Assembly: GCA_035549195.1 (NCBI GenBank)
Contig: DASZRK010000017.1
Span: 248,001 to 312,000, forward strand
Origin: a bacterium
Lineage (GTDB): Bacteria > Oederibacteriota > Muellerivitia > Muellerivitales > Muellerivitaceae
DNA length: 64,000 nucleotides
Reading direction: 5' to 3'
The notes under the pieces were generated by a model. The model made no database searches and had not been told where the DNA came from. It saw only the letters and a program-made list of their open reading frames with translations. A program made the position numbers and the translations under genes. Below, in pieces: positions 1 through 11,293 of the stretch (the first letter of the stretch is position 1; every line of letters begins with the position of its first letter).

Positions 1-127
1 CATCGCCCTTTTGGACCTTTCGGCCCAAGGCCTTCTCTTCTTCCGGGGTGAGCAGGGAGACCCGGGCGATCTCCTTTAAGTAGGTTCCGACCGATTTTTC
101 TTCGGTCGCGAAAGGTAGCTTTTCCAT
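1..127 (-). CDS. Sigma-70 family RNA polymerase sigma factor, N-terminal part only
   Basis: The first 42 codons of a sigma factor are present; the rest lies beyond the left edge. After only about ten residues comes a clear sigma-70 region 1.2 (SVGTYLKEIARVSLLTPEEE, then a K-G-D end), the segment that contacts the promoter discriminator. There is no region 1.1, so it looks more like a group 2 or other alternative sigma than a classic long RpoD, but this cannot be settled from the fragment. The ATG at 127 is preceded by a good Shine-Dalgarno (GAAGGAG). The upstream leader is strikingly AT-rich and holds a perfect inverted repeat. Confidence 0.85.
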   Translation of the reverse strand, partial: MEKLPFATEEKSVGTYLKEIARVSLLTPEEEKALGRKVQKGD

Positions 128-150
128 GATCGTCTCCTTCAAGACACGAT

Positions 151-175
151 TAGATAATTGCTAATCAATTATCTA
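151..175. promoter_or_regulatory. Perfect AT-rich inverted repeat upstream of the sigma-factor gene
   Basis: Two 10-base arms, TAGATAATTG (151-160) and CAATTATCTA (166-175), flank a five-base centre CTAAT. The element lies 24-48 bases upstream of the sigma start codon in a 100-base AT-rich stretch. A second weaker repeat follows (TATCTTT and AAAGATA around 177-200), also enclosing CTAATC. It could be a dyad operator or a leader hairpin; it lacks the GC-rich stem and T-run of a terminator. The rest of 176-370 shows no gene that I can support. Confidence 0.5.
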
Positions 176-370
176 TATATCTTTCTAATCTTATAAAGAT
201 AGTATGAGCCAGTTCATATCAAGTCAATTGAATTATTTGGTTAATCCAAATTACCCAATAAATAGGCCGATTTTATTGGGGCTGGCCCTCAAGGTATAGA
301 CGCAAGGGAGGATAAAAGGGGTCGGAAAAGCCTTTGAACACCGGCTCAGGAGCCTGGATGGGCGTCCGGA

Positions 371-1432
371 TCACTCTTCCCGGACGGCCTTCTCGATCTG
401 TTCTTCGCTTTTGAGGAAGGTCCGGAGGGTATCCAGATAAAGGCCCAAGGAAACCGCCATGGGCAATAAGAAGAAGATGAACCGAAAGAGCAGGGCCGCC
501 ACCAGGGTCTTTTCCAATTCGACCCCCAGAAGACTAAAGACCCCGGCCAGGGCCGCTTCGCTGATCCCTAGTCCTGCGGGCACCGGATTGATGGTGGAGG
601 TCAGGAACATCACCGTAAATCCTAACATGGTCTGCCCCAAGGGCAGGACCACCCCGACCGAACGGAAACAGAAATAAAGGGTCAAGGCGGTAAAGGTCCA
701 ATCCATGGCGCACCAGAAAAAGACCACGAAAAGCTGGAGCCATCCCCGGTGCAGGAATTGGATGGTCCTTTCCAAGTCGTTCCGGATCTCCACCAGTCGC
801 TCACGGCTCGTGTTCTTTCGGAGGACGACCCTCCCCCCCCAACTGCCCGCCTTGATCATGGACCGCAAGACCCATTTGCGGAAGGCTCCGTGGATGAAAA
901 GCAGCAGCATTACGGCCACTAGGGCCACCAGGAAGACCATGAATCCCAGGACGATGGCCTCTTTGCCCCCTCCCACGAATTCCGGGTGCTCCCTGAGGAA
1001 GATCAATCCCCCGAAAGAAAAACAGGCCAAGACCAGGTTGAAGACCATGTTCTGGGCGAAGGAGATCGGCACGGTCACCGAATAAGGAACCTTGTCGTGC
1101 CGGAGGAGGTAGGAACGCAAGGCGATCCCGGCCCATCCACCGGAGGAAACCACGAAGTTGATGGTATAGGAGATGAACATGATGGAAAAAAAACGGGGAA
1201 AAGGGACCCGATGAGGGGTCATCAGAAAAAGCCCGTTGAAGGAAAGGGTGAAGGAGAGATAGGCCGCTCCCGTACAAAGGAGGGCGAAGATCAGATGCTC
1301 GACGTGGATCTGCTGGATATTGTGGAAGAGCTTGGGGAGATCGGTGAAAAAGGCCAGGACCAGGGCCAGGACCATGAACCCCATCAGGAAAAGGGAGAGG
1401 GCCAGGAGGATCTTACGGTTGGGTTTATTCAA
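371..1432 (-). CDS. Lysylphosphatidylglycerol synthase/flippase-type integral membrane protein (UPF0104 family)
   Basis: A 353-residue polytopic inner-membrane protein with about seven to eight hydrophobic segments and the NPVPAGLGISEAAL block near residue 285 that is typical of the LPG_synthase_TM family (MprF N-terminal flippase-like domain, YbhN). Family members move or act on lipids, glycolipids or polyprenyl-linked sugars; the substrate here is unknown. There is no soluble aminoacyltransferase domain, so it is the stand-alone membrane form. The start is a TTG with a GGAG six bases upstream. It is divergent from the capA-like gene with only 34 bases between them. Confidence 0.8.
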   Translation of the reverse strand: MNKPNRKILLALSLFLMGFMVLALVLAFFTDLPKLFHNIQQIHVEHLIFALLCTGAAYLSFTLSFNGLFLMTPHRVPFPRFFSIMFISYTINFVVSSGGWAGIALRSYLLRHDKVPYSVTVPISFAQNMVFNLVLACFSFGGLIFLREHPEFVGGGKEAIVLGFMVFLVALVAVMLLLFIHGAFRKWVLRSMIKAGSWGGRVVLRKNTSRERLVEIRNDLERTIQFLHRGWLQLFVVFFWCAMDWTFTALTLYFCFRSVGVVLPLGQTMLGFTVMFLTSTINPVPAGLGISEAALAGVFSLLGVELEKTLVAALLFRFIFFLLPMAVSLGLYLDTLRTFLKSEEQIEKAVREE

Positions 1433-1454
1433 GACAGGCTCCGGAGGAGTTTGT

Positions 1455-1460
1455 TAGGAT
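1455..1460 (+). promoter_or_regulatory. Candidate -10 element of the capA-like gene, placed for a leaderless transcript
   Basis: TAGGAT (four of six matches to TATAAT) ends six bases before the ATG at 1467, so transcription would begin at or next to the start codon. The nearest Shine-Dalgarno-like sequence (GGAGGAG at 1443) is 17 bases from the ATG, too far to be normal. No good -35 is visible. Confidence 0.35.
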
Positions 1461-1466
1461 ACGGCC

Positions 1467-2762
1467 ATGTTCCCTCGTCGATCCCTCGTTCCGATCCTCT
1501 TGGCCCTAGGCTGGGTCCTGGGCTGCGCGCCCACGCTGAAGAACGGCTCCAAACCGTCCGAGGCCGGTGTTCCCGGCGAAACCATGACCGCCCCTTCCCC
1601 ATCCCCGACCCCGCGGCCGGTTTCCGGCGAGGCGAAAGGCCTGGTGACCCTGGCCTTCACCGGGGACATTATGATGGGCGGTTCTTCGGCCCACAAACTG
1701 AAAACCGAAGGGCCCGATTCTTTTTTCGCGAAGACCGCGCCCCTCTTGAAGCAAGCCGACGTGGTCATGGGCAACCTGGAAGGCCCTTTGGGCCTGACGG
1801 GCAAGAACACCGTCCGCAAGAAATACACCTTCCTGGTGGATCCTTCTTCGGCCCTCGGCCTCGCCCACGCGGGTTACACCCTTTTGACCTTGGCCAACAA
1901 TCACACGATGGATTTCGGCCTCGAGGCCCTTCAAAGCACCCTCCGGGCCCTGGATGAACAGGGCCTGGGACACGCCGGCGCGGGGCAGGACCTGGCCGAA
2001 GCTCGGCGGCCGGCCTGGGTCGAGGTCAAAGGACGGAAGATCGCGGTCTTGGCCTACTCGCTGACCTACCCACAGGAATTCTGGGCCACCAAGGACCGGC
2101 CCGGTTGCGCTCCTGCCGATGGCTACCTGATGAAAGAGGATATCCAGGCCGCCCGGGCGGCGGGCGCCGACCTGGTGATCGTCTGTTGTCATTGGGGCCA
2201 GGAAAAGCACACCCAACTGCGTTATTACCAGCCGACGCTGGCCCACCTGGCCATCGATGCCGGGGCCGACGCCGTGGTCGGGCACCATCCCCACATCTGG
2301 CAAGGGTTGGAGGTCTATAAAGGAAAACCCATCGCCTATGCGATCGGCAACTTCGCCTTTGGGACCCTGACCTCCATCCGGGACAGCGGCATCCTCTATT
2401 TGACCTTCGATGAAAAGGGCCGCTGGACCGGCGGGCAGGTCCTCCCCTTGAACGTCTACAATCACCAGGTGGCTTTCACCCCGAGGCCCATGGGCGACAA
2501 GGACTCGGTACGGTTCTTCCTCTATTTGAAGAAGTTATCGAAGGACGCCGATTTGAGGCTGGTCAAGGACGAGTTCCCCCTCATCCGCTGGGCCACACCC
2601 GAAGGCGAACTCGCGCCCGATGTGGAGGACCTCAAACCGGTCCGGGAAACCCGTCATGGACCGTCCCCGACCCCGGCGCCTCCGTCCCCCACTCCCACCA
2701 TGGACCCGGCCGGGAACCCGCAAGGATCCCTCCCGGGCGTAGGCGGATCCACCGGCCGTTGA
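1467..2762 (+). CDS. CapA family lipoprotein (poly-gamma-glutamate capsule synthesis-like metallophosphatase fold)
   Basis: A 431-residue protein starting with a lipoprotein signal (lipobox VLGC at residues about 17-20), so it is predicted to be lipid-anchored. The catalytic-type domain covers roughly residues 50-340 with the family landmarks FTGDIMMGG, GNLEGPL, LANNHTMDFG, HWGQE and VVGHHPHIWQG, the metal-binding pattern of CapA/PGA_cap proteins. The last 50 residues are Pro/Thr-rich. CapA proteins participate in capsule polymer handling; without capB/capC nearby the polymer is unknown. A rho-independent terminator follows immediately. Confidence 0.85.
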   Translation: MFPRRSLVPILLALGWVLGCAPTLKNGSKPSEAGVPGETMTAPSPSPTPRPVSGEAKGLVTLAFTGDIMMGGSSAHKLKTEGPDSFFAKTAPLLKQADVVMGNLEGPLGLTGKNTVRKKYTFLVDPSSALGLAHAGYTLLTLANNHTMDFGLEALQSTLRALDEQGLGHAGAGQDLAEARRPAWVEVKGRKIAVLAYSLTYPQEFWATKDRPGCAPADGYLMKEDIQAARAAGADLVIVCCHWGQEKHTQLRYYQPTLAHLAIDAGADAVVGHHPHIWQGLEVYKGKPIAYAIGNFAFGTLTSIRDSGILYLTFDEKGRWTGGQVLPLNVYNHQVAFTPRPMGDKDSVRFFLYLKKLSKDADLRLVKDEFPLIRWATPEGELAPDVEDLKPVRETRHGPSPTPAPPSPTPTMDPAGNPQGSLPGVGGSTGR

Positions 2763-2770
2763 AAATAAAA

Positions 2771-2797
2771 AAGCCCCGGGGTCTCCGGGGCTTTTCC
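2771..2797. terminator. Bidirectional terminator between the capA-like and kinase-like genes
   Basis: A nine-base perfect stem AAGCCCCGG / CCGGGGCTT with a five-base loop is followed by TTTT on the plus strand and by TTTTTTATTTTC on the minus strand. It lies between two convergent genes. Confidence 0.85.
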
Positions 2798-2819
2798 TTC
2801 TCTTCGCTCTTCGAACCGA

Positions 2820-5800
2820 CTATTCGATCAGGTCGCCGTCATCCTTCGGCTTTTGCGCCTTGGAAGCGTCCAGTCCGCCCGGCGGTATACCGGGTGCGGG
2901 CGGCTTCGGGGCACCCGCGGGAGGCATGGGTGCGCCGGGAGCGCCCGGCATGGGAGGCTTCGGCGGCATGGGAGGGGCTGCGGGTCTGGGGGGAGCCGAG
3001 GTCTTCATCCCATCCACGTTGTCCATGTCCAAGATCCCTGGAGGGGGTGCGGTCGGCTTCATGGTCGTTGGGACCACCTTGGGCGCCGCTGGAGCACCAG
3101 GAGCCGGGGGGGCACCTGGGGCGGGCGGGACCGGGGGCCTGATCGCGGGGGCCGCCGGGGCTCCGGGCACGGGTGGTTTGGGAACGGTAGGCGCGGCCGC
3201 GCCCGGAACAGGAGGCACAGGCGGCTTGGGAACCACGGGGGCCGGAGCGGGTGGGACCGTGGGACCTGCGCCTGGAACGGTCGGCTTCTTATCGAGCAAT
3301 GAATCCAAAGAACTCGGTTTGGGCGGCGCGGTCACACCGGACGTCGGCGGGGCGGCCGGGATATTTGGACCAGCGCCGGGAACGGGAGGCTTCGGTGCCG
3401 CAGGGGCTCCAGGGGCTGGAGCGGGCGCAGCGGGGACCGGGGGTTTTGCGATGCCAGGAGCGGCCGGAACGCCAGGAACAGCGGGTTTGACCGCGCCGGG
3501 CGTTACATTGACGGGTTGGGATTTCGAGATCAGGGAGTCCAGGAACCCCGCCGCGGGCGACTTGGCGCCGGGGACGGCCGGAGCGCCAGGAACAGCGGGC
3601 TTGGGAGCCGCCGGCATCGCTCCTGGAACGGCGGGCGCGGAAGGCTTGACCAAGCCGGGCGTGACCGGAGGCGCGGGCTTGGCGCCGGGAACGACCGGAG
3701 CGGCGGGCTTGATCCCGCTGGCCGGCATCGCGGTGGTGGGCATCTTGGCGCCGGGGGCGCTGAGGGAAGGCGAGGCCGGGATCGCCACCGATTTGGGCGT
3801 TTCCCCGGGTTTCTTGATCTGCGTCGGGAAGGTCAGGGTGAGCTGGGTCCCAGGATCGACCTTCTCCGCGACCGCGCCGCCACCATGGGCGGCCAGGATG
3901 GTCTTGATGAGGGCGAACTTCAGGCCCGTTCCCGCCAATTGGGGCGAGGCCGGATGCTTCGGGTCGTAGAACTCGTCGAACAACTTGGGCAGGTTCTCGG
4001 TGGCCACAATGAGCCCCGGGTCCTGCACGGTGACCTTCACGCTGTCTCCCAGGGGTTCCACTCCGATGGTGATGCTGGAACCACGAGGGGCGTCCTTGAT
4101 GATCTGCAAGTAGAGGATGTTCCAAAGCTGGTTGAAACGGCGGCGCACGATCGGGACCTTGGGCATGGAACCCTTGGGCTCGACCTTGAGCTTGATGTTC
4201 TTCACGTCGGCCTGGGCCTGGAAGTTGAAGGCCAGCCCCTCGATCTCGGCGGCCAGGTTGACCTCCTCGTGGGTGGAAGTGGCCTGCTCGATCTCGACCT
4301 GGTAGATGTCCAGCAGGTCGTTGATGAATTTTTCCAGCCGCGCGGAGCGGTTGATGACCATTCCCAGGAATTCCTGCTGCTTCTCGTTGATGCCGCCCTG
4401 GGCCGTGCCCAGCGCCGAGGAGACATAGCCCTTGATGATGCCAAGTGTCGTCTTGAGTTCCTCCGACATGGTGCGGATGGCGGCGGCGCGCACCTGGGAG
4501 ACCTGGATGGCCGAGGAAGCGGCCACGGCGGAAAGGAGCTTCGCCTCCATCTCCTTCAATTGACCCTCGAGCTTGTACTGGGTCTGGGTGAGTTGGAGCT
4601 GGGTGTTGGCCTTGTCCTGTTCGGCCGCGGTGACCTGGCCCTTGAGTTTCCCGATCTCGGCCTTGGCCTGCTCGGTCTGGTTGCGCAGCCCCTCGGACAT
4701 GGACTTCAAGGCGTCCAGTTCCTTGAGCTTGTCGTTGAGCTGTTGGTTCTTCTCATTGGCCTCGTTGCGCGCGGCGGAGGCGGCTTGCTGGGCGCTGGAG
4801 ACCTGGGTGGCCGCCTCGCGGGATTTGGCATCGGCTTCGCTCCGGGCCCGGCGGATGGCTTCTTCTTTTTCTTGGGTCGCGGCCTGGCGGTCGCTCTCCA
4901 GTTTCTGCAGCAATGCCGCAGCGGCTTGGACCATCTGACCCACCTCATCCTTGCCGAAGGATTGGGCGGTCTGGGGCGTCAATTCCGCCTGGCCTTCGGC
5001 AGCCTTCAGGACGACCGCACCCGCCTTCTTAAGCGGTCCCAGGATCATCCCCAAGCCGAGGGTGCCCATCAACAGGATCCAACCCAACAGAGCGGCGGCG
5101 GCGAGGAGTACATAACGTCCCGTATCGCTTTGGAACACACGCTGGAACCCCTCCGCTTCACCCTTGGGCCGGGCGGACGGCGCCGCCTTGGGCTGAAGGG
5201 CGCTGAAAGGGACGGAATGAACGAGCCCCCAGGCCTTGATGCCCACCGAATTCCACACCGCGGCCGAGGAGGGTGGATTGGTGTCCCGGCCGCTTTCCTT
5301 GGCCGCGAGGGATTTTTGGATCTTGTCCAGCCAGGGGTCCTGGGTGGGATTGAAAGTGGTCTGGTTCTTGGTCGGAATGGTATCGAAGAAGATCTGTCCC
5401 GACTCCCCGTCCAGGAAGAGCATCTCGCCGTTGTAAGGGTCGGTATTGGGGAAGAAGCGGGAAAGGTTCATCACCGCCTGCACCATGGTCTTGCCGTCCA
5501 GGGCCACGGAAAAGACGAAAGCGGGGAAGTTGAACCGGGTGGTGTAGAAAAGGTCCTCCTTGCCCGGGTTCGCGTGGAATTTTTCCACGATCTTCTTGAA
5601 CTCGTCGGAGGTGCCGTAACTGGTGTCGGCCAGTTGGACGGTGGAGGGGAAGATCTTCTCGCGTTTGCCGTCGAAGCTGAAGACCGCCACGCATTCCAGC
5701 CCATTGGCCGTCTTGAAGAAGCGGTCCAGGTCCTCGTCGCCGTGGTTGGCCACCAGGGTGGGCAGGTTCTTGTAGGTGCTCAGGATGTTGTTCTGAAGGC

Positions 5801-5984
5801 TCGAAGCCAGCGTGCCCAGGTTGGCCGAAAGCGCCGAGATGGAGGCCCCCACCGCCGCGTTGTCCACGGGGGGCGCGGTCTCCACGGGCTTCTCCTGGGA
5901 GGCCATGAAGAAATAGACGCCGGTCAGGGCACAGATCGGAAGGATCGCCACGAGGAAGAGCGTCAGGAAATATTTACTTTTCAC
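2820..5984 (-). CDS. Degenerate sensor histidine kinase with a long proline-rich tail
   Basis: A 1054-residue protein. Order: N-terminal membrane segment (about 5-27), an extracytoplasmic sensor-like region (30-290), a second membrane segment (about 292-316), a HAMP-like linker, a long Ala/Gln/Glu coiled coil (365-490), a HisKA-like helix pair (500-560), a HATPase-like domain (575-722) and a Pro/Ala/Val/Gly tail (723-1054). Key catalytic residues are missing: the HisKA motif reads SEELKTTLG, so the phospho-accepting His is Glu (about 508); the N-box Asn is lost (ILYLQIIKDAP), and the G1 box is DPGL. A partial G2 box (GTGLKFALIK) and the F-box (LFDEFY) remain. It is probably a pseudokinase or scaffold. 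GTG start with AAGGA; third in line after gyrB and gyrA (82-base gap). Confidence 0.75.
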   Translation of the reverse strand: MKSKYFLTLFLVAILPICALTGVYFFMASQEKPVETAPPVDNAAVGASISALSANLGTLASSLQNNILSTYKNLPTLVANHGDEDLDRFFKTANGLECVAVFSFDGKREKIFPSTVQLADTSYGTSDEFKKIVEKFHANPGKEDLFYTTRFNFPAFVFSVALDGKTMVQAVMNLSRFFPNTDPYNGEMLFLDGESGQIFFDTIPTKNQTTFNPTQDPWLDKIQKSLAAKESGRDTNPPSSAAVWNSVGIKAWGLVHSVPFSALQPKAAPSARPKGEAEGFQRVFQSDTGRYVLLAAAALLGWILLMGTLGLGMILGPLKKAGAVVLKAAEGQAELTPQTAQSFGKDEVGQMVQAAAALLQKLESDRQAATQEKEEAIRRARSEADAKSREAATQVSSAQQAASAARNEANEKNQQLNDKLKELDALKSMSEGLRNQTEQAKAEIGKLKGQVTAAEQDKANTQLQLTQTQYKLEGQLKEMEAKLLSAVAASSAIQVSQVRAAAIRTMSEELKTTLGIIKGYVSSALGTAQGGINEKQQEFLGMVINRSARLEKFINDLLDIYQVEIEQATSTHEEVNLAAEIEGLAFNFQAQADVKNIKLKVEPKGSMPKVPIVRRRFNQLWNILYLQIIKDAPRGSSITIGVEPLGDSVKVTVQDPGLIVATENLPKLFDEFYDPKHPASPQLAGTGLKFALIKTILAAHGGGAVAEKVDPGTQLTLTFPTQIKKPGETPKSVAIPASPSLSAPGAKMPTTAMPASGIKPAAPVVPGAKPAPPVTPGLVKPSAPAVPGAMPAAPKPAVPGAPAVPGAKSPAAGFLDSLISKSQPVNVTPGAVKPAVPGVPAAPGIAKPPVPAAPAPAPGAPAAPKPPVPGAGPNIPAAPPTSGVTAPPKPSSLDSLLDKKPTVPGAGPTVPPAPAPVVPKPPVPPVPGAAAPTVPKPPVPGAPAAPAIRPPVPPAPGAPPAPGAPAAPKVVPTTMKPTAPPPGILDMDNVDGMKTSAPPRPAAPPMPPKPPMPGAPGAPMPPAGAPKPPAPGIPPGGLDASKAQKPKDDGDLIE

Positions 5985-6066
5985 TTAAAGTCCTTTTCGA
6001 GTGGGCCGGGGATGGCCCCCGGCTTTGGTGTCGTTGGACGGGCCGGGGAAAGACGGTTTTGCCGCC

Positions 6067-8643
6067 TTATTTCTCCCCGTTACCCTCTTCCTCTTTGGGT
6101 ACGTTCACGACCGCGACCAAGCGGTCACTGTCGCTCATTTTAATCAAACGGACGCCTTGGGCCAAACGTCCCGTGGTCTTGATCTCCCTCACCCGCTGGC
6201 GAATGACCTTGCCTTCCTTGGTCATGACGATGATCTCGTCCCCGTCGCCCACCACCGCGATGCCGACCGCCAAACCGTTCTTGGAGGTCGTCTTGATGTT
6301 GAGGATACCCTTCCCCCCCCTCCCCTGCCGGCGGTATTGCTTCATTTGGGTGCGTTTGCCGTAGCCTTTTTCGGTGGACGTGAGGAGCGTTTTGCCGTCC
6401 TCCACTACCACCATCCCGATGACGGAATCGTTCTTGCCCAAACGGCAGCCCCGGACGCCCTTGCCCGTGCGGCCCACTTCCCGCACCTGCTTCTCCTGGA
6501 AGCGGATGCTCATGCCCTGGCGGGTGGCCAAGAAGATGTCTTGTTTGCCATCGGTGATCTCGGCGGAGACCAGCTTGTCTCCCTTGCCAAGGGTGATGGC
6601 GATGATGCCGCCAGCCCGCGGCTTGTCGAAGGCGGAGAGCGGCGTGTTCTTGATGAGGCCCTGTTCGGTGGCCATCAAGACCGCGCTCTTTTCATTGAAT
6701 TCCTTCACGGAAAGGACCGCCGAAATGGCCTCCCCTTCCCCGAGCTTGAGCACATTGGCCAGGGCCGTTCCCTTGGCGTAACGGGAGGCCTCCGGGATCT
6801 CATAGACCTTCAGCCAATGCACCTTGCCGAAGCTGGTGAAGATGAGCAGGTAGTCGTGGGTGGAGGCCATGTACATGCGCTCGATGAAATCCTCCTCGCG
6901 CATGGTGGCCCCGGCCACGCCCTTCCCCCCCCGTTTCTGCTTGTGATAGGTGTCGATCGGCAGGCGCTTGATGTAGCCTGCGTGGGAGAGGGTGATGACC
7001 ACCTGTTCGTCCTCGATCAGGTCCTCGATCTTCATGTCCTGGGCCTTCCCGATGATCTCGGAACGGCGCGGATCGGCAAACTTGGCCTTGATCTCGGCCA
7101 GTTCGTCCTTGATGACCTGCCAGAGCTTCTTCTCGGACCCCAGGATACCCTTGAGGATCTCGATGGTCTTGAGCAGCTCCTTGTACTCGTCCTCGATCTT
7201 CTTGATCTCGAGGTTGGTGAGCTGCCGCAGCTGCATTTCCAGGATGGCCTGGGCCTGCACGGGCGAAAGGTCAAAGAGCTTGATGAGGGAGGCCTTGGCC
7301 TCCTCGGTGGATTTGCTGGCGCGGATGGTCTTGATGACCTTGTCCAGGTTGTCGACTGCGATGCGCAGGCCCTCGAGGATATGGGCCCGCTTCTCGGCCT
7401 TGTCCAGGTCGAACTTGGTCCGGCGGATGACCACATCCTTGCGGTGTTCCAGGTAATGGTGGAGGAGGCCCTTGAGGTTCAGGACGCGCGGCTGGCCGTT
7501 GACCAGGGCCAGCATGATGATGCCGAAGGACGTGCGCAGGTTCGTCTGCTGGAAAAGGTTGTTGAGGAGCACCTGTCCGTTGGCGTTCTTGGAGACCTCG
7601 ATGACGATCCGCATGCCGTCCCGGTCCGACTCATCGCGCAGGTCCGAGATGCCCTCGATCTTCTTGTCACGGACCAGCTCGGCGATCTTTTCGATGAGCT
7701 GGGCCTTGTTCACCTGGTAGGGGAGCTCGGAGATGATGATCTTTTCCCGGTCCTTCTTGTCGACCTCGATGCCCGCCTTGGCCTGTAGGCGCACACTCCC
7801 CCGTCCCGAGGTATAGGCGTCCACGATGCCGTCCCGGCCGAGGATGTAACCTCCGGTCGGGAAATCAGGCCCCTGGATGAACTTGATGAGGTCCTTGATG
7901 GTGGCCTCGGGGTGGTCGATGAGGTGGAGCAGTCCGTCGATGACCTCGCCCAGGTTGTGGGGAGGGACGTTGGTGGCCATCCCGACCGCGATGCCCGTGG
8001 AACCGTTGACTAAAAAGTTGGGGAAAGCGCAAGGAAGGACGAGGGGTTCTTCCCGGGTGCCGTCGTAGTTGGGGACGAATTCGACCGTGTTCTTGTCGAT
8101 ATCCTTCAGGAGCTCTTCGGCCAGCGCCGACATGCGCACTTCGGTGTAACGTTCGGCGGCGGGCGGATCGCCGTCCACCGACCCGAAGTTCCCCTGTCCA
8201 TCCACCAGCACGTAGCGCATGGAGAAATCCTGCGCCAAGCGCACGATGGTGTCATAGACCGCCACGGTCCCGTGGGGATGGTAGTTCCCCGTCACGTCGC
8301 CGGTGACCTTCGCCGATTTACGGTAGGGTTTGCGGGAGGTCAGCCCCAGGTCGTGCATGCCCATGAAAATGCGGCGATGGACGGGCTTCAAGCCGTCCCG
8401 CACGTCCGGCAAGGCGCGTCCCACGATCACGCTCATGGCGTAATCGAGGTAGGAATCCTTCATCTCATTTTCGATCTCGGTGGGAACGATATGGCCGCGG
8501 TTCATGTCCCCGCCATCGGCGCCATCGGCGGACGCGCCTTTCCCGCCTTGGTCGGGCGGCGGCACTTCCCCGCTCCCCTTCACCGGGGTCTCGGGAACGT
8601 CCTTCTTGGATTCCTTCTCGCTCTTCTTCTTGGGCCTTGCCAT
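6067..8643 (-). CDS. gyrA: DNA gyrase subunit A
   Basis: An 858-residue GyrA, the breakage-reunion subunit that works with GyrB to introduce negative supercoils. The catalytic Tyr is at about residue 166 (AAERYTEVRM). The C-terminal DNA-wrapping domain has a canonical GyrA box (QKRGGKG) and a second copy-like motif (QGRGGKG). The quinolone-determining loop reads HPHGTVAVYD: the positions equivalent to E. coli Asp82 and Ser83 are Thr126 and Val127, while Asp87 is conserved. An extra 46-residue Lys/Gly-rich N-terminus precedes the usual start region; the ATG used has a good AAAGGA, so the extension is probably real. It lies 25 bases after gyrB. Confidence 0.97.
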   Translation of the reverse strand: MARPKKKSEKESKKDVPETPVKGSGEVPPPDQGGKGASADGADGGDMNRGHIVPTEIENEMKDSYLDYAMSVIVGRALPDVRDGLKPVHRRIFMGMHDLGLTSRKPYRKSAKVTGDVTGNYHPHGTVAVYDTIVRLAQDFSMRYVLVDGQGNFGSVDGDPPAAERYTEVRMSALAEELLKDIDKNTVEFVPNYDGTREEPLVLPCAFPNFLVNGSTGIAVGMATNVPPHNLGEVIDGLLHLIDHPEATIKDLIKFIQGPDFPTGGYILGRDGIVDAYTSGRGSVRLQAKAGIEVDKKDREKIIISELPYQVNKAQLIEKIAELVRDKKIEGISDLRDESDRDGMRIVIEVSKNANGQVLLNNLFQQTNLRTSFGIIMLALVNGQPRVLNLKGLLHHYLEHRKDVVIRRTKFDLDKAEKRAHILEGLRIAVDNLDKVIKTIRASKSTEEAKASLIKLFDLSPVQAQAILEMQLRQLTNLEIKKIEDEYKELLKTIEILKGILGSEKKLWQVIKDELAEIKAKFADPRRSEIIGKAQDMKIEDLIEDEQVVITLSHAGYIKRLPIDTYHKQKRGGKGVAGATMREEDFIERMYMASTHDYLLIFTSFGKVHWLKVYEIPEASRYAKGTALANVLKLGEGEAISAVLSVKEFNEKSAVLMATEQGLIKNTPLSAFDKPRAGGIIAITLGKGDKLVSAEITDGKQDIFLATRQGMSIRFQEKQVREVGRTGKGVRGCRLGKNDSVIGMVVVEDGKTLLTSTEKGYGKRTQMKQYRRQGRGGKGILNIKTTSKNGLAVGIAVVGDGDEIIVMTKEGKVIRQRVREIKTTGRLAQGVRLIKMSDSDRLVAVVNVPKEEEGNGEK

Positions 8644-8668
8644 GTCGTTCCTTTGGATCCTTTAAGGG

Positions 8669-11293
<2,625 letters not shown>

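Noticed and set aside
2860-3969. A plus-strand open frame coding a glycine-rich, PE_PGRS-like protein
   Set aside because: It is the exact antisense of the Pro/Ala-rich tail of the kinase-like protein; reading GGN codons opposite CCN codons makes a false Gly-rich product. No ribosome site or promoter supports it.
3516-7788. Very long plus-strand open frames opposite the kinase-like gene and gyrA
   Set aside because: They are antisense shadows of well-identified genes, with low-complexity composition and no recognisable domain.
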